Numbered from the stretch's first letter, positions 34,692 through 44,885 are shown. The stretch is DNA of 64,000 nucleotides from Paenibacillus phyllosphaerae (GCF_014192105.1 NZ_JACHXK010000004.1:62001-126000); one strand, 5' to 3'. Notes: a model not told the origin generated them from the letters alone. Numbers and translations: made by a program.

Positions 34692-35141
34692 CTAGCTTAA
34701 CAGCTGCTCATCCATCGAAAGCCATGAAATATCTCTATATTCAACGATAAAGGTTTCATTTCCGCCTTTGTCTTCGAGTAGAGGATACACCGTTGCAATA
34801 AACCTTACTGGTTTGCCAGACTTGGTGATGCGTACAATGTTGACCGTCATGATGGACCCGCCGCCAATAATTTTATTCCGATGGTCCGCTAAATGATTGA
34901 ACTCTCCCGCAGGAACGAAAGGGGCATCAAAAATAGGACGGTTTACGACCTCCCGCGATTCGAACCCCAATATAGACTCGAACATTCTATTCACGCGCAA
35001 GATCGTACCATCCTTACTCATGATGATTATCGCGTGCGGATGATGGTCCATATAAAGTTTAATGTCCAATATCCCGGTGGGATAATGGGATCGGCGTTCA
35101 TTTCCTTTGTTTCTACGCCATGCCTGCTTCCAAAAAAGCAT
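34692..35141 (-). CDS. Stand-alone PAS-domain protein
   Basis: A 149-residue protein consisting of a single PAS domain (about residues 30-145): ILDIKLYMDHHPHAIIIMSKDGTILRVNRMFESILGF, later IVRITKSGKPVRFIATVYPLLEDKGG and VEYRDIS. PAS domains sense small ligands, redox state or light, or mediate protein contact. No output domain (kinase, GGDEF, helix-turn-helix) is attached, and no candidate partner is adjacent. ATG at 35141 has GGGGGA eight bases upstream; a TTG at 35222 would add 27 residues but lacks a ribosome binding site. Confidence 0.75.
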   Translation of the reverse strand: MLFWKQAWRRNKGNERRSHYPTGILDIKLYMDHHPHAIIIMSKDGTILRVNRMFESILGFESREVVNRPIFDAPFVPAGEFNHLADHRNKIIGGGSIMTVNIVRITKSGKPVRFIATVYPLLEDKGGNETFIVEYRDISWLSMDEQLLS

Positions 35142-35337
35142 AGAATCATCCCCCGGAGCTAAAGTGGTTAGTATGAATTCTCCCGAGGGCCTATGTTGTC
35201 TGATTGATTTCTCTGCATCCAAAGGGTCACTATAAATTCTAACACATTTGACTGTGAAAAAGTGCTAATGAAGCCAATTCAGCGGAGAGCAATTGCCCTC
35301 CGCCGACTCCGTTCAGAACGAAAACGTCAATCTCTCG

Positions 35338-38300
35338 TTATTCCGTCAAGCCCAAAATCCGGCTCGCCACGAAGGCAAGATCTTGAATATCGATCTTCCC
35401 GTCAGCGACAAAGTCTAGCTCTTTCAGCTGCTCCCAACCTTCGTCGCCGCTCGCTGCGCCATAAACGGCTGCCACGCGCGCCAGGTCGCCGATTGTGAAC
35501 TGACCATCCTCGTTCACATCGCCCGGCTTCGGCTTGTTCACGCTGCCGCGGAATGTCTGCAGCGCCGCAGCCAGATCCGTCGCTGCCTGCTCAATCCGCG
35601 ACTGGCTTGCGCCGGAATCGTTAGCCACCGATTGCGCGACTCCGATCGCCGTCAGAAGCGCAGCCTTCGTACCTGACGGATACTGGCCGACCGCATTCCC
35701 TTCTACCGCAGCTTCATGGGCCGATTGCGCCTCGGCAATCAAGGCACGAAGTCCCGACCGATCGGCTGCTTGAATCGTCACGGTGTAGGAACTGCCGGCA
35801 ATCGTCTGCTCCGACCCGGTGCTATCTGCCGTCATGGCTTGTGCCACAGCAACAGACGTCTGCCCTTCTCCTAGCGCCTTGAACTTCAACGCTACAAGCT
35901 GTCTATTTGACTGCTGCCCGTCTGCACCGAGATCGACGAACAGGAAGCGGACCACGCCCGGGCTTTCCTCGTAATCGAGTACGTGGACTTCATCCTTCAA
36001 CGCTTCGTCGCTGAAGCCGACGAAATCGAGCTGCTCTTCGTCATAGCGGATCGTCACATCCTGCGCGGCCACTGGGCCTTCAATGCCGTTCAGTCCATAT
36101 ACGACCGAGAACGTATCGCCCGTCTGCACGTTGGCCGGACCGGTCAGCACGGCGCCTTCCGCTGGGATCGGCTCGTTCACCCGGATGCGCGGCATCGGCG
36201 GCTGCTCCATGCCGACTCCGAGATAGAAACTCGTATGCGGCGGTTGGTTATAAGCCGTGTTCTGCCATGCGATGCCCAGCCGATAGATGGGATCATGCAT
36301 CAGCGTATAGATGCGGTGCTCGGTTACATCGGTCGTCGTGTACAAGCGGAGCGCGGTGCTATCCTCCGTCCGCCAGATGGCTTCCTCTCGCCAATCGCCG
36401 AGCAGGTCGGCCTGGAGCACGGCATTGCCCTTCGTCGAGTTGTTCGAATACGTCCCCTCCGCCGTCAGCAGGTTGTCGACCTCTTCCTTCTCGTAGTCCC
36501 ACTTGCCAATCGTACCGACGCCGTTGGTGCCGTCCCAGTTGTGGTCGAGCAGTTCTCGCACCAGATCGCCGTCCCACCAGATGGCGAAGTTCGTGGACGG
36601 AATATTGTTCGTGATGAGCTGACCGTCAGCCGAGAACAGCCACCCGGTCACCGCATTCCATTCGCCGCCGATCGCCCACATCTGCTCTCCGGGGTATCGA
36701 GGATCAATATTGGCCGACAGCCCGCGGCCCGTATCGATGCCGGTATGCTGGCCCCAAATAATCTCGCCGGTGGCCGCATCCTTGAGCGCCAGCCCGTACG
36801 GCGAGGTCGTATACTCATGAACGCCGAACACTTCGAGTCCCGGACGGTTCGGATCGAGATCGCCCAGATGCATCGCATCGCCATGACCGAGCCCCGTCGT
36901 ATAGAGCGGGCTGCCGTCATGATCGAGCGTCATCGAACCGTAGACGATCTCATCGCGCGAGTCGCCGTCCACGTCCGCAATGCTCAAGTTATGATTACCT
37001 TGGCCGCGATACTCCGAATTGCCGTCGTTCGTATCGAATTTCCATAACTTCGTCAGTTCACCGTCTCGCCAATTATAAGCAGCGACGGCGGTGCGCGTAT
37101 AATAACCGCGACCCATAATTAGGCTTGGGCGCTCTGCATCCAGATAGGCGACAGCGGCCAGATGGCGTTCCGACCGGTTGCCGCTGTCGTCGCCCCAGTC
37201 AGCCGATCTGCCCCTTGCCGGCTCATAGTCGGTCTTGGCCAGCAGCTTTCCGGTCATGCCGTCGAAGATAACCAGGTACTCCGGCCCTTTGTAAATCCGG
37301 CCTGCCGTATCGCGGTGGTCGACATCCGCGTCGCCGATGACGTTCCCTTCCCCGTCCACCGTGCCGTCTGCCGTCCGCATCGCCACTTCCGCCCGGCCGT
37401 CGCCGTCGAGGTCGTACACCATGAACTGCGTATAGTGCGCGCCGGCGCGGATATTCTTGCCCATATCGATCCGCCACAGCTGCGTCCCGTCAAGCTCATA
37501 CGCGTCGATGTAGACATTGCCCGTATAACCCGTGTTGGAGTTATCCTTCGAGTTCGACGGATCCCACTTCAGGACAAGCTCGAGCTCCCCGTCGCCGTCC
37601 AGATCGGCTGCGCTCGCATCATTCGCCCGGTACGTGTACGCTCCGCCGCTCGGCGTCACGCCATCGGCCGGTTTCTGGAGCGGAATATTGAGATGGCTGT
37701 CGCTCCATACGCGCGCGCTCTCGCCGGATTGCTCCTTGCCACCTACGATCGCCCGGACCGTATATTGCGCGTCTGCCGTTCCGTCTGCATCAAGATAGTT
37801 CGTGCTGCCCACGATCGGCGAATCGTTCAGCTTCCGACCATCCCGATAGAGGTTGAACGAGACGTCTTCCGCGTCCGTGCCGAGCATCCGCCAACCGACA
37901 TAGACGCCTTCTTCGATCGGAACGGCAACAAGGCCGCGGTTCAAATATTCCATCTGCCGTTCGTAGATGGTCGCAATCGGCACGGTCAACACATCCGAGC
38001 GCTCCGACAAGCCACCCTCATTGACCGCCTCTACCTGATAGTAATACGGCACGTCGGTGAGCACATCATTGTCCGTGTAGGACGTACTGCCCGCGGCCGC
38101 AGCACCGACGAAAGCGAACGGCCCCGCTTCGGACTTAGAGCGATACATATAATAACCCTTTGCCCCTTCAGCCCCATTCCAAGCCAGGCTGATGGAATAA
38201 CGGGAAGTACCGGTCACTTCAAGTCCGTCCGGCTTCGCCGGCTTATCTTCGCCTTCATCGAACATCTGCACCGTCAGCGGTTCGCTCTTCGCCGATTCAA

Positions 38301-40110
38301 CGCCGCCGACGCCTTCGATGATGGTCGTTACGGCATACGAATAGGTCAATCCCGGCAATGCCGTCGTATCGGTAAAAGAGGTCGATTGCGCGCTGCCGAT
38401 TTTGACCGCTTCTTCGACGCCCGCCTGTGTCCGGTAGATGTTGTACCCGATCGCATCCTGAGCGTCATTCCAAGCAAGCTCCACCGACGCGCTTGGGAAC
38501 AGCTTCCGCTCCGTCAGCTTCAGTCCTTCCGGCACCGCGATCGCCCGGCTCGTCTCGATCGTGATCAGCTTCTCTCCGATTACGCCGCTGCCGTCCGAGG
38601 CGGCCGCTACAACCTTAACGTTGCCCCAGTGCAATGCCTTCAGCATCCCATTGGCGTTAATCGTCGCCAACGTCGTATCCCCTCCATCCGGGGTCTTAAC
38701 CACCCAGCTGACGGAACGGTTGTTGGCGAATACCGGCAGCACCTCCGCCAGCATCTGAAGCTGGCTGTTCTCGGCGACCTTATCGGCTCCGCCAGCACCG
38801 CTCACGGTAAGGGTCTTTACGCTAACGCCGGTATCGTTCACCGACTTAGGCGTAATCTCGACCGCATTCACGCGCCGGTCATGTCCGCCGAAGGTGAAGG
38901 TCATTTTGCGGTCAGTCACTTCAACCGTACCGGACAGATCGCCGAACTGCCTGCTGCTCGTTGACACCCTGCCCAAGTTGACCCCTTCCACCGTTACGGA
39001 TGTCTCATTGGAAGCATCATAGTCGCCAGCCGTTACTTTGACGTCATAAGTACCGTTCGGCAGATCATTCTCGAACGTGTAATCCGCCGTTCCTTGCAGC
39101 AGTACAAAATCGCTCAGCAGCGCATCGCTGGAGCCGCTCCGGTTGCGCGAATTGACCGCTTGGTTAAGACCGTATCCCAGCTTCTCCGTATAGAGCGTAT
39201 TGTCTGCGACCCGAACGTAACCGTCGGCCACCGGACTGCCCGTCGTGCCGAAGTCGAACTTCAGCGGCGCGGTATTGGATGGAGCAATCGTAATGAGCTT
39301 CTCGCCCTTCACGCCGGATGAGTCGCTGGCCGCCGCCACGATCTTTACCGTACCAGGATGTATACCGGTAAGCACGCCTTTGCTATCGATCGAGGCTAAT
39401 ACGGTTGCGCTGCCATCTGGATTAACAACATCCCATGTTACCCAAGGAACGGTGGCATTACCGGGCGATACATCTGCCTGCATTTGAAGTTTGCCGCCGG
39501 TCGTTAAGCTGTCAGCCCCACCTTCGCCCGTTACGGCTATTCCCGAGACGGCAATTTCGCCTGACTGGCCGATCGGCGTAATCTCGATGCCGTTCAGCCT
39601 GGTATCGTTGCCGCTGATCGCGAATACGAGATTGCCGTCGCTCACTTCCACCGTGCCGGTAAGCTCGCCGAACTGACCGCTTGACGTCGTCAGTTGACCA
39701 AGGGTGATGTCCTCCGCGGTTACCGCCGTCTTGTTCGAGGCAATACTGTCGCCGGCATAGACGCGAACGCCGTAGCTGCCATTCGGCACGTCCACACGGA
39801 ACGTATAGCTCTTCGCCGAAGACGTATCCAGCACGAAATCCCGAAGCATATCGCTTACCCCGGCTCCCCGATCACGGGAAGCGATGCTTTTGCTAAGCCC
39901 ATATCCGAGTTCCGGCGAATAGACGGTTGCGTGATTAACGCCCGTATACCCTTCCTGGACTGGACTGCCCGCCGTGCCAAAATCAAATTTCAGCGGCTGC
40001 ACCGCCGCTTCCTCTGCTTGCACGCCCGAGTACCCAGGCAGCAGCGAGAAGATCATCGTCCCGCTGACCAGCGCCGGCATCAATTTCTTCCGCCATTTGT
40101 CGACCCGCAA
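35338..40110 (-). CDS. Secreted multidomain rhamnogalacturonan lyase (PL11) with dockerin-like end
   Basis: A 1590-residue exported enzyme that should cleave the rhamnogalacturonan I backbone of pectin by beta-elimination. Order by rough residue: signal peptide 1-31; malectin-like carbohydrate-binding module 42-183; BIG2-like 190-277; a second malectin-like module 283-427; BIG2-like 432-523; two fibronectin III modules 530-617 and 627-713; PL11 beta-propeller catalytic region 720-1313 (start EYLNRGLVAVPIEEGVYVGWR, with FNLYRDG and ADLDGDGELELVLKWDPSNSKDN); cohesin-type beta module 1320-1450; helical FIVAR-like 1450-1520; dockerin type I pair GDVNEDGQFTIGDL and DFVADGKIDIQDL 1527-1590. The start is TTG at 40110, seven bases after AAGGAGGT; upstream ATG 40149 lacks a site. 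No SLH or sortase signal. Confidence 0.92.
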   Translation of the reverse strand: MRVDKWRKKLMPALVSGTMIFSLLPGYSGVQAEEAAVQPLKFDFGTAGSPVQEGYTGVNHATVYSPELGYGLSKSIASRDRGAGVSDMLRDFVLDTSSAKSYTFRVDVPNGSYGVRVYAGDSIASNKTAVTAEDITLGQLTTSSGQFGELTGTVEVSDGNLVFAISGNDTRLNGIEITPIGQSGEIAVSGIAVTGEGGADSLTTGGKLQMQADVSPGNATVPWVTWDVVNPDGSATVLASIDSKGVLTGIHPGTVKIVAAASDSSGVKGEKLITIAPSNTAPLKFDFGTTGSPVADGYVRVADNTLYTEKLGYGLNQAVNSRNRSGSSDALLSDFVLLQGTADYTFENDLPNGTYDVKVTAGDYDASNETSVTVEGVNLGRVSTSSRQFGDLSGTVEVTDRKMTFTFGGHDRRVNAVEITPKSVNDTGVSVKTLTVSGAGGADKVAENSQLQMLAEVLPVFANNRSVSWVVKTPDGGDTTLATINANGMLKALHWGNVKVVAAASDGSGVIGEKLITIETSRAIAVPEGLKLTERKLFPSASVELAWNDAQDAIGYNIYRTQAGVEEAVKIGSAQSTSFTDTTALPGLTYSYAVTTIIEGVGGVESAKSEPLTVQMFDEGEDKPAKPDGLEVTGTSRYSISLAWNGAEGAKGYYMYRSKSEAGPFAFVGAAAAGSTSYTDNDVLTDVPYYYQVEAVNEGGLSERSDVLTVPIATIYERQMEYLNRGLVAVPIEEGVYVGWRMLGTDAEDVSFNLYRDGRKLNDSPIVGSTNYLDADGTADAQYTVRAIVGGKEQSGESARVWSDSHLNIPLQKPADGVTPSGGAYTYRANDASAADLDGDGELELVLKWDPSNSKDNSNTGYTGNVYIDAYELDGTQLWRIDMGKNIRAGAHYTQFMVYDLDGDGRAEVAMRTADGTVDGEGNVIGDADVDHRDTAGRIYKGPEYLVIFDGMTGKLLAKTDYEPARGRSADWGDDSGNRSERHLAAVAYLDAERPSLIMGRGYYTRTAVAAYNWRDGELTKLWKFDTNDGNSEYRGQGNHNLSIADVDGDSRDEIVYGSMTLDHDGSPLYTTGLGHGDAMHLGDLDPNRPGLEVFGVHEYTTSPYGLALKDAATGEIIWGQHTGIDTGRGLSANIDPRYPGEQMWAIGGEWNAVTGWLFSADGQLITNNIPSTNFAIWWDGDLVRELLDHNWDGTNGVGTIGKWDYEKEEVDNLLTAEGTYSNNSTKGNAVLQADLLGDWREEAIWRTEDSTALRLYTTTDVTEHRIYTLMHDPIYRLGIAWQNTAYNQPPHTSFYLGVGMEQPPMPRIRVNEPIPAEGAVLTGPANVQTGDTFSVVYGLNGIEGPVAAQDVTIRYDEEQLDFVGFSDEALKDEVHVLDYEESPGVVRFLFVDLGADGQQSNRQLVALKFKALGEGQTSVAVAQAMTADSTGSEQTIAGSSYTVTIQAADRSGLRALIAEAQSAHEAAVEGNAVGQYPSGTKAALLTAIGVAQSVANDSGASQSRIEQAATDLAAALQTFRGSVNKPKPGDVNEDGQFTIGDLARVAAVYGAASGDEGWEQLKELDFVADGKIDIQDLAFVASRILGLTE

Positions 40111-40294
40111 ATCCCATACCTCCTTCAGTTTGTATGCTGCTTCTTCCATCCCTCAAGAACATTGGACATCAAGCACATGCGATCTCTTCAGAAGAAAGCG
40201 CTCTCGCAGGAGACAATGACAGTTTAATGGAAGCGGCCGGTGATGTAACCGTAAAAATCAGAGATGTTATTCAAAAATCAGTGTTTGAGGCAAT

Positions 40295-40327
40295 AAAAAA
40301 ATCCAGCCCGGCAAGGCAGGCTGGATG
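40295..40327 (-). terminator. Rho-independent terminator of the nine-gene operon
   Basis: ATCCAGCC (40302-40309) pairs with GGCTGGAT (40320-40327) and the minus strand continues in seven T residues. It lies 14 bp after the TauE/SafE stop and ends the operon that starts at 48893. Confidence 0.88.
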
Positions 40328-40340
40328 GAAATCGGCCGTA

Positions 40341-41087
40341 TTATTGAACCGTGAGCATAATCGCGCCGCACATCCCAAGCAGCAGCACGATGAACTGGAA
40401 CTGAGACTGTTTGATCCGCGGAATGACGTAAATCCCTGCGCATATGCCGGCGGCAATAGCCGGAATCAGCCACAGATTGATCTGTACGGAGTCAGCTGTA
40501 ATCATGTCTAAATGGATGAAAAGCGGCAGCTTGATCAGGTTGACGGTGAGATAGAACCATGCGCCTGTTCCGACGAATACTTCTTTCGGCAGTTTCTTCC
40601 CCAGCAAATACATCGACATCACGACGCCGGATACGTTCCCCACCATGGTCGCAAACCCGGCCAGGGACCCCATAATCGTCGTAAACCAGGCTGACTCGGG
40701 AATCAACAGCTTCATCGCGCTCCCGGCATAATCCTTCAGCAGCTGCACGCCGATCAGCACAAGCAGCATGCAGCCGAGCAAAGGTCGGAGCCTGGTATCG
40801 TCGATGACCGATAATAACAGATAACCGCCTGCAAGACCGACAAGTACCCAAGGAAGCAGCGCGAAAAGATGCTTCCAGACGACATGCCTGCGATAGACGA
40901 TCACAGCCGCGATATCGGCTGCAATCAGCATGGGCAATAGCAAGCCGACCGACGCTTTGGCGGGGAACACTTGCATCATGAGCACGGCGTTGAACACGCC
41001 GAGCGTCGCGATTCCGGTCTTGGCGAAGCCGCATCCGAACCCGGCGATGATCACGATGATGAGCTGCAGAACCGTTAACTCACCCAT
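40341..41087 (-). CDS. TauE/SafE-family anion exporter
   Basis: A 248-residue membrane protein with about eight helices of the TauE/SafE (DUF81) family. The first half shows IIVIIAGFGCGFAKTGI with the conserved Gly-rich turn, the second half MGSLAGFATMVGNVSGVVMSMYLL at the equivalent place. Family members export sulfite, sulfoacetate or other small organic anions. It is the last gene of the Tm-1-like operon, eight bases after the TIM-barrel gene, so it probably removes an acidic end product of that pathway. Which anion is not knowable here. Confidence 0.88.
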   Translation of the reverse strand: MGELTVLQLIIVIIAGFGCGFAKTGIATLGVFNAVLMMQVFPAKASVGLLLPMLIAADIAAVIVYRRHVVWKHLFALLPWVLVGLAGGYLLLSVIDDTRLRPLLGCMLLVLIGVQLLKDYAGSAMKLLIPESAWFTTIMGSLAGFATMVGNVSGVVMSMYLLGKKLPKEVFVGTGAWFYLTVNLIKLPLFIHLDMITADSVQINLWLIPAIAAGICAGIYVIPRIKQSQFQFIVLLLGMCGAIMLTVQ

Positions 41088-41095
41088 CGTTTACG

Positions 41096-41923
41096 TTAAG
41101 AGCCGATGCTTTTGAATCGTTGGACCTGCGAGGTGATGGCGATCTCCGTCGGCAGACGCTCCACGCTGGAAGCCCCGAAGAAACCAGCGACTCCTGTCGT
41201 ACGGCTAAGTACATAAGCGGCGTCCTCGGGCTCGGAGATCGGCCCTCCGTGACAGATGACCAGCACGTCGGGATTAACCGATTTCCCCGCATCGCAGATC
41301 CGTTGCACCACATCGACGGCTTCATCCAGCGTCAGCGCCGTTGACGCCCCGATCGAGCCCTTCGTCGTAAGTCCGACGTGGGCGACCAAGACATCCGCGC
41401 CGGCTTCGGTCATCTTCCTCGCCTCGTCTTCATTGAACACGTATGGCGTTGTTAGAAGACCTAGCTTATGCGCTTGCCTGATCATCTCCACCTCGAGATC
41501 GTATCCCATACCCGTCTCCTCGAGATTTTGCCGGAAGACTCCGTCGCATAGGCCGACCGTCGGGAAGTTCTGTACGCCGGTGAATCCCATCTCTTGCAGC
41601 TGCTTCAGGTACACCTCCATGACGCGGAACGGATCCGTGCCGCATACGCCGGCCAGCACCGGCGTGTCTTTCACAATAGGGAGTACTTCGGACGCCATCT
41701 CCACCACGATCTTGTTGGCATCCCCGTAAGGCATTAACCCTGCGAGCGAACCCCGTCCCGCCATACGGTAACGGCCGGAATTATAAATAATGATGAGGTC
41801 TGCTCCGCCCGCTTCGGCGCACTTCGCCGATAATCCCGTACCCGCCCCGGCTCCGACCAGCGTCGTCCCTTGCGCGACCTGACTTCTTAAGCGCTGTATT
41901 GCTGCTTCTCGCGATATGGCCAT
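41096..41923 (-). CDS. Phosphoenolpyruvate-hydrolase-like TIM barrel (Tm-1 C-terminal domain family)
   Basis: A 275-residue TIM-barrel protein of the family annotated as phosphoenolpyruvate hydrolase, related to the isocitrate-lyase/PEP-mutase fold. Visible marks: [35 protein letters not shown] near residues 20-55, [36 protein letters not shown] and VICHGGPI. The true reaction of most members is unknown. The same domain forms the C-terminal half of the plant antiviral protein Tm-1, whose N-terminal half is UPF0261; here the UPF0261 protein is the first gene of the same operon. ATG at 41923 has AAGGAGAGGG upstream. It lies 11 bp after the cupin gene. Confidence 0.88.
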   Translation of the reverse strand: MAISREAAIQRLRSQVAQGTTLVGAGAGTGLSAKCAEAGGADLIIIYNSGRYRMAGRGSLAGLMPYGDANKIVVEMASEVLPIVKDTPVLAGVCGTDPFRVMEVYLKQLQEMGFTGVQNFPTVGLCDGVFRQNLEETGMGYDLEVEMIRQAHKLGLLTTPYVFNEDEARKMTEAGADVLVAHVGLTTKGSIGASTALTLDEAVDVVQRICDAGKSVNPDVLVICHGGPISEPEDAAYVLSRTTGVAGFFGASSVERLPTEIAITSQVQRFKSIGS

Positions 41924-41934
41924 GGTCCCTCTCC

Positions 41935-42297
41935 TTATTCGCCGACCGTTTGGCGGTCTGCGGAAGAATAGGCAATGATCATTCTGCAAGGCTCCCAGCT
42001 CGTCACCTTGGCATTATGCGGTACGCCGCGGGGAATCCGCAGCATCATCCCGGGCTCGAGATGGAACGTTTCCTCCCCCAGCGTATGATCGCACTCGCCG
42101 GAGAGGATGAAAATAACCTCTTCGCAATTGGGGTGAATATGCCGATTATTCTCTTTGCCCGCTTCAATGTAGACCATTCCGAACGTCATTTCCGCTTCGG
42201 GATCGATCTCCTTGCCGCACAGCCACTGGATTTTTCCCCACCCCATATCCAACAGACGGTGCTCCTCTTGCTTGCTCAAACTTGTAATTGTAGCCAT
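41935..42297 (-). CDS. Small cupin-domain protein
   Basis: A 120-residue single-domain cupin. The first motif is [26 protein letters not shown] with His, His and Glu in metal-ligand positions, and the second is [10 protein letters not shown] with the last His. Such proteins bind small ligands or act as metal-dependent isomerases or epimerases of sugars. It sits between the binding protein and the TIM-barrel gene of the operon, so it may isomerise a sugar intermediate. The ATG at 42297 has AAGGAGAGAG upstream. Confidence 0.88.
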   Translation of the reverse strand: MATITSLSKQEEHRLLDMGWGKIQWLCGKEIDPEAEMTFGMVYIEAGKENNRHIHPNCEEVIFILSGECDHTLGEETFHLEPGMMLRIPRGVPHNAKVTSWEPCRMIIAYSSADRQTVGE

Positions 42298-42346
42298 AGT
42301 CTCTCTCCTTTTTTAAACTTATTTTTCTATTGAACTTCAATAGGCA

Positions 42347-43912
42347 TTATTGGGTCAGAGCTAGCCGTTCCTTGTACGCCCGGTTGATTTCTTCCGTGAT
42401 CTTCTTGTAATTGGCATCATTCTGGATATCTTGAATCAACTTATCCCAATCTTCAATCTTGGCTTTGCCCATGATGACCTGCGTTTTCATATCGGCCATC
42501 TTCTTCGTGTAGTCGGCGCCGAGCTTAATGTCCGTCTCCGATACGAGTCCGATGGCAACATCCGGTTTCGCGACCTTGGCGCGCTCGTCGATTACCTGTT
42601 TGTTGCGGTCGAAAATTTCCTTCGTCATGCCTGGCGCGTATGCATACATGTACGGATCGTACCGCATGAAAAGCTTGCCGAATGCGCCGACGCCAACGCT
42701 GTCCACGACGGCCTGCTCCGTTGCTACCTTCATGCCGTTCTCTTCGTTATAGTGAACGCCCTTGATGCCGTACAGGGACAAGGTGCCCCCTTCTTCCGAA
42801 GCCCCGAAGTCCAGCAGGGACAGTATCTTCTTCATCTTCTCCTCCGAGACTTTCTTCGGAATGGCGAGAACGCCAATATAGCCTCTATACTCAGGCGCGT
42901 ATGGACCATCTTTATAAGTAAGCGTGGACATCGGCAGCCAATCGACCTGAGGATCGCGCTTCCATTGATCGTACGTCCAGCGGAACTGTGCCTCAATCGT
43001 CTCCGCGGTGGCCCCTGCTCTTCCCGTCGTGGCGAGATCCCAGAACTGACTGTCCTTCATGACGGAGAAGTCTGGCGGAATGAGCCCCTCGTCGAACAGC
43101 TTCTTCTTGAACAAAATGGCTTCACGCATGCCGGGATCAAAGTTAGCGTCGATTAATTCCCCGCCAATATCTTTCCAGCGACCATTCGAATTGGTGAACA
43201 CGCCGTCCAATACCTCGTGTCCCCGCATCGTGTAGCCGTACGTATCGGCTTTGCCGTCGGGCTTCTGTTCCTTGAACGCTTTGAGCATGTTGTAGAAATC
43301 GTCTATCGTCTTCGGCACCTCAAGCCCCAGCTTATCGAGCCAATCTTTGCGAATGTTGGTGAACACGAAGCCATTCAGCGGCCGCGCTACGGGAATGACA
43401 TAGTTCTTGCCGTCGATCGACGTATTGTTCCAGACCGATTCCGGATACGTCATCAAGTTCGGATAGGATTTCAAGTACGGCGTCAAATCCCAGAACACGC
43501 CTTGGTAGACCATCTGCTGGAAGAGCGGGTTGGTGACGTCGTTCAGCTTCAGCAGATCTGGCAGGTCGCCTGAGCTCAGCACCACATTAATCCGGTCGAC
43601 ATAATCGGTCCAGTTGGCTCCGGATACCCACGTGATATCCAGCTTCGTATTGGTGTTCTTCTCGAATTCCTTCACAATCGGGTTATCCGCGGAAGGCGGC
43701 TGGGCGATCGTGAAATCCGACATGATCTTGATGGTGACCGGCGCCTCCTGCTTCACCGAGTCGTTGTCGCCGGCAGCATTGCCTTCACCTGTCGAGCCGG
43801 TGCCGGCATTATTCGCATTTCCCGAGCAAGCCGTTAGGCTCGAGCCGAGCGCAATGATCAGTGCCATGGCAGCCATGGTGCTTTTCCTTTTTCGTGTTTC
43901 GAACATTTTCAT
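42347..43912 (-). CDS. ABC sugar-binding lipoprotein
   Basis: A 521-residue lipoprotein with signal peptide and lipobox SLTAC near residue 29, a Gly/Asn-rich linker, and a solute-binding fold of the LipO/YtcQ type (LDITWVSGANWTDYVDRINVVLSSGDLPDLL split over the hinge, and NTSIDGKNYVIPVARPLNG). GGAGGT lies nine bases before ATG 43912. It supplies the importer formed by the two permeases encoded upstream. In this operon the ligand is presumably the substrate of the dehydrogenase and isomerase genes. Confidence 0.92.
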   Translation of the reverse strand: MKMFETRKRKSTMAAMALIIALGSSLTACSGNANNAGTGSTGEGNAAGDNDSVKQEAPVTIKIMSDFTIAQPPSADNPIVKEFEKNTNTKLDITWVSGANWTDYVDRINVVLSSGDLPDLLKLNDVTNPLFQQMVYQGVFWDLTPYLKSYPNLMTYPESVWNNTSIDGKNYVIPVARPLNGFVFTNIRKDWLDKLGLEVPKTIDDFYNMLKAFKEQKPDGKADTYGYTMRGHEVLDGVFTNSNGRWKDIGGELIDANFDPGMREAILFKKKLFDEGLIPPDFSVMKDSQFWDLATTGRAGATAETIEAQFRWTYDQWKRDPQVDWLPMSTLTYKDGPYAPEYRGYIGVLAIPKKVSEEKMKKILSLLDFGASEEGGTLSLYGIKGVHYNEENGMKVATEQAVVDSVGVGAFGKLFMRYDPYMYAYAPGMTKEIFDRNKQVIDERAKVAKPDVAIGLVSETDIKLGADYTKKMADMKTQVIMGKAKIEDWDKLIQDIQNDANYKKITEEINRAYKERLALTQ

Positions 43913-43973
43913 CGTCGACGACCTCCGATTTTGAACGAATGCTTGAATCGCGCTAGCGCCACACGCCCGGTGC

Positions 43974-44855
43974 TTAACCCTTAACGGAACCAAGCATGAC
44001 GCCTTTCGTAAAATGCTTCTGCAAAAACGGATAAATGCACACAATGGGCAGCGTGGAAATGACGACCGCAGCCATCTTAATCGTTTGCGTCGGGATCTGC
44101 TGTTCCGAGATCATCTCGACTGCGGCGCTACCTCCGGTGGAGGTCGAGGAGTCGACGAGCATATTGCGCAGCACGATTTGGAGCGGAACCTTCGCAAAAT
44201 CGTTGATATAAAGAACGGCCGAGAAGAACGTGTTCCAATAGGCAACGGCGTAGAACAGGCCGAATGCCGCAAGAGCCGGCGCCGATAGCGGCAGGACAAT
44301 TCGGAAAAACGTGCCCAGGTCGGTACTGCCGTCGATCATGGCCGCTTCCTCGAGCTCCACCGGGATGCTGTCGAAGAAGCTCTTCATTAAGATGACGTAC
44401 CAGCCGCTGGTTAGCACCGGAATGATCAGCGACCAGACGCTATTGATCAAGCCGAGCTCTTTGACGACGAGATAGGGCGGGATAATACCGGGATTGAATA
44501 ACAGCGTGATGACGATTGCGACGAGCATGAACTGTCTGCCGCGCAGCCGCTTGCGGGACAAGCTGAAAGCCATGGCTGCAGTGACGATGAGGCTGAGGGC
44601 CGTGCCAACCGTCGCCAGAAAGGTGCTCACAGCCGCCGCATTGATAAAAGCCGAGGTGGAGAACAGATATTCATAGGCCGCAAGCGACCAATTCGTCGGG
44701 AAGAGAATAAATCCGTTTTTCTCCGCGAACTCGTGCGAATCGGTGAAAGATACGACGAGTACATAATAAAGCGGGAACAGCGTGACGATGCCAATCAGTG
44801 AAAGCACCGCATAGTTGGCTGCATTGAACAGACGGCTTCCTATGCTTAGTTTCAT
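43974..44855 (-). CDS. ABC sugar permease, YtcP/LplC type
   Basis: A 293-residue permease with six helices; coupling loop ELEEAAMIDGSTDLGTFFRIVLPLS and C-terminus LQKHFTKGVMLGSVKG. AAAGGAGGGG precedes the ATG. It follows its LplB-type partner by 30 bp. Confidence 0.93.
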   Translation of the reverse strand: MKLSIGSRLFNAANYAVLSLIGIVTLFPLYYVLVVSFTDSHEFAEKNGFILFPTNWSLAAYEYLFSTSAFINAAAVSTFLATVGTALSLIVTAAMAFSLSRKRLRGRQFMLVAIVITLLFNPGIIPPYLVVKELGLINSVWSLIIPVLTSGWYVILMKSFFDSIPVELEEAAMIDGSTDLGTFFRIVLPLSAPALAAFGLFYAVAYWNTFFSAVLYINDFAKVPLQIVLRNMLVDSSTSTGGSAAVEMISEQQIPTQTIKMAAVVISTLPIVCIYPFLQKHFTKGVMLGSVKG

Positions 44856-44885
44856 ACGAGCCCCTCCTTTCCGGTACGGCTGGTT

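Noticed and set aside
34492-34695. 67-codon open frame on the plus strand
   Set aside because: No ribosome binding site, Ser/His/Trp-rich translation, and it spans the promoter region of the Gly-rich gene.
37162-38964. A 600-codon open frame on the plus strand
   Set aside because: It lies wholly antisense to the rhamnogalacturonan lyase gene, which has clear domains and a signal peptide; the frame is Arg/His-rich with no ribosome binding site or recognisable domain.
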